A DNA stretch of 64,000 nt. It comes from Karstenula rhodostoma CBS 690.94. Taxonomy: Eukaryota > Ascomycota > Dothideomycetes > Pleosporales > Didymosphaeriaceae. The stretch spans positions 1,417,184 through 1,481,183 of the forward strand of contig MU001508.1 of the NCBI GenBank assembly GCA_010093485.1. Direction: 5' to 3'. Each line of letters starts with the position of its first letter. The first letter of the stretch is position 1. Below, piece after piece: positions 11,747 through 21,375 of the stretch. The translations under genes and the position numbers were made by a program. The notes below the pieces were generated by a model. The model saw only the letters and a list, made by a program, of their open reading frames with translations, was not told the origin of the DNA and did no database searches.

Positions 11747-13778
11747 TGGAAAGCTGCGCCACGAGTGTTTGCCGCAGGCTGGACCGCGAGCAGATGGCCT
11801 CGCAGACTAAGTGGATACTATGTGTACGTAGTCGGCGAGACGGGCGGAAGCGAGAAGGAGGAAAAGAGTAGGTGACATGGCGGCGTGTGGTGCTCGTTTG
11901 CGTAAATATGGTGTTGGCAGGATTCACAGAGCGGCTGAGAAAAGACGGACTGTAGGTAGCTGCATAAGCGGGAAAGAACAACAAGCTCTTATTTATGTTG
12001 GACGTCCGGCTCATTCGCACTCAGGCCGCATTCGAATACCGTCCATCCTTATGTTACAAAAGGCACCCTGTAGCCGGCCGAGCATCGCAGTGCGCTGTCA
12101 GGATGAGGAATTCTTCTACAGTACTCTACTGTGGTTGCAGCCATATCTTTTGGCAGTAGGTCCTCTAAAGCAGGGATACTGTAATCTAATAAGTTTTCCT
12201 TAAAGATATAGACTATACCTAATGTATATAGTACTAGGACTATAAAGATTTATTTGTAAGCAGTTTTATATTATTTTACCCCAATTTAAAGCCGGGCTAA
12301 GACGTCCCTACCTTCCAAAAGATAGGGCTGCGACCACAGTACAGAACTTCGCAGTCGTGTTTAAGCAATGCGAACATGTTCGCCACACCGGGCGTTTCGG
12401 AATATAAGGTAGGGATCGACGTTAGGCGTCCGTAGACGAAGCGGCGATTCGTGACGCTTGCCTCTCTCGAGCCTTCGCACATCATCACGACAAACAGCGA
12501 GAAATCAATTTTTGGAATTACCATCACAAAAAGCATCAAAAATACCTGCCAGTGGTCGCAACGGTCTACAGGCCACCGCGCGCCCCCCCCCCCCCGCACC
12601 GGTTGTCACCTGTAGAGTCGCTGTTACGGCCCTGGCAGGCACAGACAGACAAAATTTGCGAGCAAGCTACTTAACATGACACACCTACCAAATAAAGCGG
12701 CAGCCATCTAGCCACAACACAGCAACGCCAGACGCGACGACGAAGCCTAGACACCTCTTAAGCATCATAGTCACAACAAACACACACAACAGTTACTGGT
12801 GGGCGGGCTTCCTGGCTATCCTATCACCATCCGACAATGTCTGCGACGTCCCGCATCGACGAGCCCTTGGGCTTAGCAGCATTATCTTTCGCACAAATCA
12901 CTTCACAGACATCCTAGCATGCTACCATCAGTGCCACAGCACACTTACAGATCACCAGACAGCCTTGTCCACTGTCGCCCCACGTGTTGAGGGAGTGGTG
13001 CCCCTTCAACACACGTGACAAGGTCTGAGGAGATTCGTGTGAGAGCTCTCATGCTTAGTAGGCTCAACGGCACGCACGGCGCTCGTGGAGCCGGGTTGCG
13101 ACGAAATGCTGCCGCCGCTGCGTCTGGTGGCAGGTCACGCCATACAACACAGCCGCATAGGAACCTAGTGGACGGCATCACAACACTTGGAGAACATCAG
13201 AGAGTAGGGAACATACTCCAGGCCCTAGGGGTATTAGGACAAGCTAGCACACACGACAGCTGAACGCTAGGGGGAGACTGAAGGTATTGCGGTCGCAAAA
13301 CACGAGGCAACCGTGCCTCTACGAGCCTTGAACAACGCTGCACACACAGGAAGAAAACCCGAGGAACACAAACACAGGCAAACACGTCACTTGTAGAGAC
13401 GAGATGTACATGGCCGTAGATAGAAGCCAGACAACGGCAGGCCTCTGGGGACAGATGGCTCTTTCGAGAGTGAAGTGGGGCGGTGCAGATTCACGTGCGC
13501 ACCGCGTCGGCTGTCTGCCAAGCCTGTCAACCGGGCATAGCTCATCTGGAAACGCGCTAGAAACGCTCGCAATTGGTTGGACTTCGAAGCGGAGACTATA
13601 GTAAGGTGACTAAGGTCTACGCCAACCATCTTAAAATCGGGGCAGTGACGCCGTGAGAATTAGCTGTCAAAGTCGCTCTTCTCCACCTGCCCAATTGACA
13701 TGGCGCACTCCGACATGCTCGTCCCAATGGGGTTGCAATTCGGTCTTGCACCACCTCTTGACCCTTATCGCCGACAAC
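11747..13778. other. 2 kb divergent intergenic region between regulator and ligase
   Basis: It separates the start codons of two divergently transcribed genes and must hold both promoters. No convincing gene is present: frames such as minus 12599-12297 and minus 13181-12945 have no recognisable domain or introns. Bases 12190-12290 are a short AT-rich patch. A C homopolymer of about a dozen bases lies near 12585-12596. Two CACGTG motifs sit in an imperfect inverted repeat (see 12960-13030). I saw no clean CGG-N-CCG palindrome that could be assigned to the adjacent regulator. Confidence 0.6.
12960..13030. promoter_or_regulatory. Imperfect inverted repeat with paired CACGTG sites
   Basis: CACGTG occurs at 12981-12986 and 13012-13017, 31 bp apart. 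Surrounding bases are partly symmetrical: CCTTGTC on the left outside matches GACAAGG on the right, and GTTGAGGG inside faces CCCTTCAAC. CACGTG is the core site of bHLH/bZIP-type factors. A regulatory role is inferred from the symmetry and from its location about 0.75 kb upstream of the ligase start. It could be a chance or decayed palindrome. Confidence 0.3.
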
Positions 13779-15857
13779 ATGTTCCAGGAAAGTGCATCTG
13801 TGTCTGCGCCTCTCCGGCCAGCACAAGACACCACCAAAATGCCACCACCTTCCCAGAACATCCTGCTGGCCAGTCGCGAGGGTAAGGCGAGCAGCATCTT
13901 TAACGCCGGTAGCTGCTGACCGGCACAGGCAACGTCGTGTGCGAGTGGGCATTGGAGACGGCGCATTCACCTCAGCCCGCCTACTATTACGTGCTCCGGG
14001 TGCACATGAGCCTCCCCACCAAGACCGACGACTCCTTTCACGGCCAGACTATTCAAATTGCTAAACTTCCGCCTGGCTTGAACTCTCAGTGTTCTTCTGC
14101 GCTCGACTTTCTCGATTGGGCTGCACGCCTTGTTTGCGTCGGCAGCGGCGGCAGGCATGCGGCCACTGTACAAATAATCTTACCCGCCCAAGACGGATGC
14201 ATTGTGCGTGCAGACATACTCCGCCAGCGCCTGGCTATCAGCAAGTCCGTTGAACGAGTCGAGGAGTTTGTCTCCCTCGATCAGCATATGACTGCCTTTC
14301 AAGAGAGCCAAGGTGCAAGCACAGACCTGCTCAGTATCCTCAGCTACGCCGCTGGTGCCATTCTAGAACAGCAGCATATCCAAAGCTCGTCAAGCGTGAA
14401 CCAAGAGCTGCAGGCCAGGCTTTCTTTCCCATGGATCTGTCAGCTACCTCGCATCTCGCCCAGCACTTCCGTTGTAATGCTAACAACTACCAGGCCCTGC
14501 TCCATGGACTCCGAAACGGCTGGTCCTCGTCGGCTGCAGGCCTGAAGTCATCATGGAGAAGTGGCTAACAGCAGCCTTCAACCTCGGCATCCACATCACC
14601 ATCGTTGGACAGCATGGCCGATGGCTGCAGCACCAGGGCTTTTGCCAGTCTGTGGAAAAGTATATCGATATCGACATGGAGCTGGACGGCGGCTTGGCTG
14701 ATCGCATTGCCGACGCCCTCATCAGAGATGGCACCGCCTACGACGGCATCACCACCTTCACCGACACCTATTTCGTCGACGTTGCAAGGGCTGCAGTTCG
14801 TCTCAAACTGCCCACAGCGCCTTTGTCGGCCGTGGAAACCGCTGTCGACAAGTACAAGACTCGATCTCTGTTCCCCGGAGACTGCAACTCTTTCCAAGTC
14901 GACAGCTCCGCAGAATTTCGCCAATCCATGTCAGACGGTCTGGTCACAGCATACCCGCTCATTGTCAAGCCCAGCCAGGGCTGGGCCTCGGAGGGTGTCT
15001 CCAAGGTCACCAACGAGGCAGAGCTGTTTGCTGCCGTCGCTGCTCTCGAGCCTGCAAAACACGGCACTCACATTGTCATTGAGACATATCTCGACGGCCC
15101 CGAGGTCGACGCCAATTTTGTGCTGCAAGACGGAAAGATTCTCTTCTACGAGCTGGTCGACGACTTTCCCTGCACATCGGAACGAGACGATCTCCCCGGC
15201 CAAGAGAATTTCTTGGAGACTGAGATGCTCTATCCTTCAAACCTGCCACCCAACGAGTCAGACATCATCAGAGACGAGCTGAGGAGTATGCTTGTCAAGC
15301 TGGGATTCCACACCGGCGTCTTCCATCTCGAGGCCCGAATCACCAACTCTTCAATGGCTTATACCTCGGCCAATGGCGTGGACCTGCGGCCTCATGGCAA
15401 GCAGTTGACCAAGGCTCCAACCGCCACACTGCTCGAAATCAACCAGCGCGCGCCTGGCATCATGGCTCAGTATATCACGGCATTCAAGAGCGGGGTGGAC
15501 TGGACTGCTTTGCAACTGCTTGCAGCTCTGAAAGATACCGTGCGCTTTACTGCGCTGGCGCACGAGTACGCGCCCGAGGCTCAACCCATTACCGCAATCG
15601 TCTTCATCAACACCGAGTTTCCAGGAACTTACAACGGCGAGTGCTTTGCTGTTGACCTGAAGAGGCGGCGCCCTGATCTCGGCGCCATGGTCTACCAAGG
15701 TGGCTCCTACTACCACTATACCAATCCCATTGCAACAGCACCCAACCTCGTTGGTCATTTGCTTGTGTCATCCGACAAGGGCCGCAAACATATTCTTGCT
15801 GCGGCAAAGGAGATGCGGAGAGAAATTAGACTTCCCATTACACCATTCCGGGCGTAG
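13779..15857 (+). CDS. ATP-grasp ligase (carnosine-synthase-like carboxylate-amine ligase)
   Basis: Exons 13779-13881, 13929-14438 and 14494-15857 give 658 residues. Intron 1 is 47 bp (GTAAGG...CAG, branch CTGAC). Intron 2 is 55 bp with an unusual GTCAGC donor but a good CTAAC branch and CAG end; phases match at both. ATG 13779 is the first in-frame Met. Residues 1-205 match no domain I know. Residues 212-220 (K-R-L-V-L-V-G-C-R) begin the ATP-grasp N-terminal fold. The ATP-grasp core shows the nucleotide-binding strand V-K-P-S-Q-G-W-A-S-E-G (362-372), E-T-Y-L-D-G-P-E-V-D (401-410), the metal-ligand segment F-H-L-E-A-R (481-486) and L-L-E-I-N-Q-R-A-P-G (517-526), the usual E-x-N-x-R motif. Family enzymes use ATP to make an acyl-phosphate and join it to an amine, often yielding dipeptides. 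The substrates cannot be read from the sequence. No signal peptide is apparent, so it is probably cytosolic. The downstream transporter starts 386 bp after the stop. Confidence 0.9.
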
Positions 15858-16243
15858 CTAGTACTCCAGTGCATAGTAGATGAATTGAAACCAGAGAAAG
15901 TTTGCTCGGCGGACTTGCAACCGATGATGTACATTCCCTTAAAGCTGACCTGATCAAAGCCCTATAGCACGTGTCATAATGGCTAATAATAAGCAGGGGC
16001 TAATGCATTTTAGGTAGTGGAGCTGCCGGCGGGGCAAAGACTTACAGGGGCGCATCATCGGAGTAAGCTGACCGAATTGAGCGTTTACTCCGAAAAAGAG
16101 GTTTAGATCTTACTCCATTCGGCATACCGTATCCGACGCTCGAACTCTGTCGTCTCCTATAGATGACTCGACCTGTCACTTCTCCCACGTTCCTGGGATG
16201 ATAGCTCCCTGCATGTTCCTTTGAGCCGCATCCACCATCGATC
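15858..16243. other. Intergenic spacer between ligase and transporter
   Basis: This is 386 bp between two same-strand genes and must contain the ligase 3' UTR and the transporter promoter. I see no ORF or RNA gene. An A/T-richer stretch around 15975-15995 could serve 3'-end formation, but no motif is decisive. Confidence 0.5.
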
Positions 16244-18281
16244 ATGGACACGCCTGAGGAGAAGAATTTGTGAGTCTCACGTTTTTGGCGCAAAAGATAA
16301 GACACTGACATTACAGACCTTCCGAGAATGAAAAGTATGTGTCGATTCCCACAGCCTGCTCTCAGCATCTTAATGCTGGGACCAATCATTTCGAGGAACC
16401 GACCGAAGAAGATCTGAGGACATGTCGACGAGAGGCAGATAAACTGCCAAAAATGGCTATCCTTGTGGCCGTCGTCTCTCTATGCGAGCGCTATGCCTAC
16501 TATGGCTTCTTGGGCATTCTCCGTGAGCATCACGACTCGTTCAAGAACGCAACTGGCCACTGAACCAAGGGCAGAGAACTACATTCAAAATCGCAGGGAC
16601 GACCCGTTGCGCCCTGGCGCCCTGGGACTCGGCCAGGACATTGCCTCCTTGATGATCAACTGTTTCACTCTCGTTAGCCAAGTCACGCCTCTCGCGACGG
16701 CAGCCATTGCAGATTCATATCTTGGTCACTACAAGACCCTTCGCACCTGTTTCTGGTTAGTTTCAACTCTCGCGCAGCCTCTGCGCAATACACCAACTTA
16801 CTTGTTTACAGCATGTACGCCGTCGGACTTACCATTCTTCTAATAACGTCTCTCCCGCCCTTGCTAAGGCAAGGCTCCGGACTTCCCGGTCTGATTGTCG
16901 CCCTAATTATCATCAGTCTTGGTGTCGGAGGTGTCAAGTCCACGTTGCCGCCATTCCTAGGTCAGTCAGATCGCTACACCCGCTTGTCGCACGATCTCGT
17001 TTGCAGCTGCTAAACCATGGCGACACTTAGCGGAGCAATGCCATGCGTCCAAAACTAGAATCAGGATCTCCAAGACAGGAGAGCGAGTCATTGTTGACCG
17101 TGAGGCGACCGTCGAGTATGCTTTCAACGTCTACTATTGGTAAGAATTCACAATTTTGTTGAACCACGGTCGGGTCTGACACAAAAAGGTGTGTGAATAT
17201 CGGTGGCCAAGCCATTGTTGCATCAACCTTGCTCGAAAAGAACATCGGTTTCTGGGTTGCGTTTCTGATATGCACGTGCGCCATCTTCCTTGGCCTCACT
17301 CTGCTCTACCTGGGCCGAAAGCATTATGGTGAGACCTCTTAAACCAGTCCGTCAAGCGTCGCGAGACGGATTCTTAACACACTTCAATAGTCAATCTTCC
17401 TCCAGACGGAAGCGTTCTCCCATCGGCGTGGAAAGTCATCTACATTGCCGTCAGAAACGGGTTCCGACTAGACGCCGCCAGACCCGAAAAGGTGGCCGAA
17501 GATACTGGCAAGACAGTAAAGTGGCGTGGCAGTTTCATCGAGGAGATGAAAAAGGCGTTAGTCGCCGCGCGCATTGGGTGAGTGGTCGTCCTTAATCACC
17601 CCTCTAGAGACGCAACCATATCTGACTCCTAATAGCGTCCCATTTGTCGTCTACTGGCTCTGCCAGAACCAACTCACCAGCAATACAATCTCCCAAGCAG
17701 CCAACATGGAGACAAGCGGCGTCCCCAACGACTTGATGCCCGACCTCAACGCCATTACCGTCCTACTATGCCTCCCACTAGCAACGCACGGCCTGTACCC
17801 GCTGCTGCGCAAGCTGCGCATCAGCTTCCCGCCGGTGACGCGCATCGCGCTCGGCTTCCTGCTTGAGGCCATAGCCATGGGCTTCGCGGCGGGTGTGCAG
17901 GGCTACATCTACGCATCAGGCCCGTGCTACGACCATCCGCGCGCGTGCCCAGCGTCGCCAGACGGCAGCCTGCCCAACCGCGTCAGTGTCGCCATGCAGA
18001 TCCCCATATACGTCTTCGAGGGCCTCGGCGAGATCTTCTCAAACCCGGCCATGTACGAGTATGCCTTCACCGAGGCGCCTCATAGTATGAAGGCTGTGCT
18101 GCAGGCTTTCTTCGCCCTTACCGCCGCAGCTGGCTCTGCGCTCGGCCTCGCTTTAACCCCGACATACAAGGACCCTTACTTGCTGGCCATGTACGCGTCG
18201 CTGGCCGGCGCTATATTTGTTGGCGGCGTTGGGGTGTATGCGCTTCTACAGCCGAGGCGGAGACGCGCCGATAGCGAGTAG
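16244..18281 (+). CDS. POT/PTR2-family proton-coupled peptide transporter
   Basis: Eight exons (16244-16269, 16317-16522, 16575-16755, 16812-16960, 17031-17139, 17189-17328, 17391-17577, 17636-18281) join to 547 residues. Introns are 47-70 bp; the fourth has a GTCAGT donor. Every junction falls where family sequence resumes. Family landmarks in order: an N-terminal hydrophilic tail; TM1 with C-E-R-Y-A-Y-Y-G (65-72); N-Y-I-Q-N-x-R-x-D-P-L-R-P-G-A-L-G-L-G-Q; A-D-S-Y-L-G; G-V-G-G-V-K-S-T-L-P-P; R-I-S-K-T-G-E-R-V-I-V-D; the second signature Y-Y-W-C-V-N-I-G; I-A-V-R-N-G-F; S-G-V-P-N-D; and G-E-I-F (Glu465) in the TM10 region. The family imports di/tripeptides or related solutes with protons across the plasma membrane. 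The first Glu of the conserved ExxER motif is Ser63 here; the second Glu (66) and Arg67 remain. The protein is somewhat shorter than typical fungal PTR2. Adjacency to the ligase suggests it moves that enzyme's substrate or product (inference). Confidence 0.93.
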
Positions 18282-18694
18282 ACTGGTAAATGGGTTAGGT
18301 ATACCTACACTTAGGTATAGGTTAGATTAGGGTCGTATAGACCCTAGATAGGGGTTAGGGTAAAGATAGTTAAAGTATAAGTTAGAGTTAAAGTAGAGGT
18401 AGTTAGAATATAGGTTATAATTAGGTAGGGGTAGTTAAAATATAGATAGTAGTAAGATTAATATATCTATTTAGATTATTTATATAATATAGTAATTAAA
18501 TTATTTTATTAATAGATATTATATAATAAATATATTATAAAATTTTTTTTAGAAGAATTATATAGATATATATATTTATATATATTTATATCTATACTAT
18601 CTAGAGTATATAGGTATATATAGATATATATAAATATATTAAATATATATAAATATATACTAATTATATAAATATATATAACTATATATAAATA
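18282..18694. other. Island right margin grading into AT-rich DNA
   Basis: CA and TG dinucleotides stop being found about 30 bp after the transporter stop codon. From about 18315 the sequence is low-complexity, AT-rich and carries GGTTAG/TTAGGG-like words, with no element boundary that I can see before the G2 LTR at 18695. It looks like either RIP leakage into single-copy spacer or an unrecognised degraded repeat. No gene. Confidence 0.5.
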
Positions 18695-19196
18695 TATTAT
18701 AAGGGGTTTCCTATATATCTAATCTAGATTTATACCTTAAGGATTATTTAAGAAATAAAATATAATAGAAATAAATACTAGACTAGTTAATAATTCTATA
18801 TTATAATAAAATATAATATAATAATACTAAAAAAAGACTAAGTATTTATATATAAATAAAGTATTTTAATTTAAATATAAAAGTTAACTATAAAGAATAG
18901 AAACTATATAAAGATTTTTCTAAACTATATATTAATTATTCTAATTTTTATTATTCTAGAATCCCCTAGTTTATTCTTATAAATTCTACCTTTTTAGTAG
19001 GAGTATCTATTTTACTTCTACTAAAATTTAATACTTCTAGAATTCTATACTCTTAGTAGAATTATAATTATATAATCTATAATATAAGCTACCCTATAGA
19101 CTTATATATAAGTATTTATTAATTTTATTTTTATTACTAATATTTTATATATAATTCTTTCTTTCCTTCTAGTCTAGTTCTACTATAATTATAATA
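18695..19196 (-). repeat. 3' LTR of the G2 element (502 bp)
   Basis: It matches 33579-34079 almost end to end, with differences mostly of the C/T or G/A type. Target duplication AAATA lies immediately to the left. Confidence 0.88.
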
Positions 19197-20898
19197 TTAT
19201 TCCTCCTTTTAAAATTATTATTCTAATACCCTATTATTACCTTATAATCTACTATTATAGTATAGTTTAAAATTATAAAAATTTATTTTTCTATACCTCT
19301 AGATATAGTATTATATTCTTTTCTAGATTTTCTAAACCTCTCTAACTATACCTAAGGTACTAAAATAATTATTAACTAATTATTACTATATCTATACTAA
19401 TAAAATTTATTATTATAGTCTAATAATACTAATAAAATATATTTATTATATAGAGAAGAAGGTTCTAAAGTATTTTATAAATACTTTAACTAGGGAGTAT
19501 ACTATATATATTACTATTTATATAGAGTATAATTTTTAAATTTCTAAAAAAAAGTAGAAATATATTTAGTCTAAAAAGTATAGAAAATATTTTACTTTTT
19601 TTTATACTAAAACTAAGGTTATTTATCTAAAAATAGAAATTATAAAGATAAAAAAGTAAAAGTAATTATTTATAACTTATAATACTTATATACTTAGTAT
19701 ACTAAATTATTTAGAAAAGAAGATTTTAAAAAATATAAATACTAATACTACTTCTATATTATTACTATATAGATTCTTAATTAATCTAAACTAGTTATAG
19801 GCTAATTCTTCTATTATTAATTCCTTTATTTTTTCTAATTTCTTTTCTAATTTTAGACTAATATTCTTATTAACTAATCCCTTTAAAGTTAACCTTTTAT
19901 TATTAACTAGTAGAAGTTCTCTAATAGTCCCTTATAATTTATAAAAATTTTTTTTAGTTTTTAAATATTATACTATTCTATTTATTCTTTCTACTTAACT
20001 AAATATCTTTACTAACTCTTAATTATTTATAAATTTTTAATTATTTTAACCTTATACTTATTATTTTATAACTCTAGCTAGATTTTAATTAGAGTATTTA
20101 GAGGTACTAGTTTTAAAAGTAATTTATAAAAAATAGAATATATTTTTATATCTATTAATAGAAATAGTTTAGTTATAACTAGTCTTTTTATTTCTTATAT
20201 TTTAAAGGGTTCTATTTAAAGATAATCTAGTTTTTTACTTAGTTATTTTATCTTTAGATTTTTCTATAATAGGAAAACTTTATTCCTCTTTTTAAGAATT
20301 AGTTTTTTAATTCTTTACTTATTTATATTTTTAGATATTATAAAAACTCTATAGGTAATTCTTTTCTATAAAACTTTATAAAGTTTCTTTATTTTCTAAG
20401 TTTTATTTTAGGCTCTAGTAAAGATACTTTCTATATCCCTTAAATTTTAATAAGTAATTAACTTATATCTATAATTTATATAGTAGAATAAATATTTTAT
20501 TATATTTAATTTTAAATTATTATATACTAGTTATATAGTTAATAAAAGTTCTATTTAATTATTTTATTACTTATTAATATAGAACTATAAATACTACTTA
20601 AGTATTTAATTTATATATTTTATTTATTTATTTATTTTAAAATAGAAGTTTATTAATAGCTTTTAGTTTATTTCTAGAATTATAGTAAAAGTATTCTAAT
20701 ACTTTAAAATAAAGAGTTTATTTTTATTTATAATAAATTTTTCTAGTAGTTTATATTTAGAGAATAGTATATTATTTATTTTATAGACTAGTTTTTTTAC
20801 TATTATAGACTTTTCTATAAACCTAAATTTAGCTATCTTTATAAATTTATATACTATTACTATAATAGTATTATATATATACTTTATTTCTAGCTATA

Positions 20899-21144
20899 TA
20901 TAAGGGTTAATTTAATCTAAAATTAAATTCCCTTATAGGATATTTATCTATCTTTAAGCTTAGGCCTTATCTAGTAGCCTATATATAGATTAGTTAATAG
21001 ATTTTAAATATCTAGTATATAGAGAGTCCCTCTCTAAAACCCTCTCTATTTTAGTATTTTAAATTTAGTTTTAATTTATATAGTTTTTTCTATCTATTTA
21101 ATTCTAAGAGTATTTACCCTATTTAGTTATATTCTAATCTTATA
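20899..21144 (+). repeat. 5' LTR of G1 copy B
   Basis: 246 bp, begins TATAAGGG, ends TCTTATA. It pairs with 28741-28986, and CTATA precedes it. Confidence 0.94.
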
Positions 21145-21265
21145 TTAAATTTAAAACCCCTTCTTTTAACTAGAGATTAGTAACTATAATATCTACCTTT
21201 AGCTCTTTAGATATAGAAAGGTCTACTAAAATCCTAAAATTTTTTTTTAAATTAGCTATTAAGGT

Positions 21266-21375
21266 ACTAGAATATCCTCTAAAGTCCTTATTAAAGGCTA
21301 GCTATTAAAGTACTAGAATATTCTCTAAAGTCCTTATTAAAGGCTAGCTATTAAGATACTAAAATATTCTTCTAG
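21266..21375 (+). repeat. 46-bp tandem repeat in G1 leader, about 2.4 units
   Basis: Units start at 21266 and 21312 with a truncated third; each carries ACTAGAATAT and TAAAGTCCTTATTAAAGG blocks. Copy C has more units at the same place (44274-44520). Confidence 0.85.

Noticed and set aside
12297..12599. A 100-codon minus-strand ORF beside a poly-C run
   Set aside because: No domain, no introns, low-complexity start; best treated as spacer between divergent promoters.
14605..15282. A 225-codon plus-strand frame
   Set aside because: It overlaps the ATP-grasp exon in another frame and has Ser/Thr/Pro-rich shadow composition.
18325..18365. Interstitial telomere-like TTAGGG words
   Set aside because: Only isolated single words in low-complexity sequence, no tandem array, so not evidence of a telomere or fusion.
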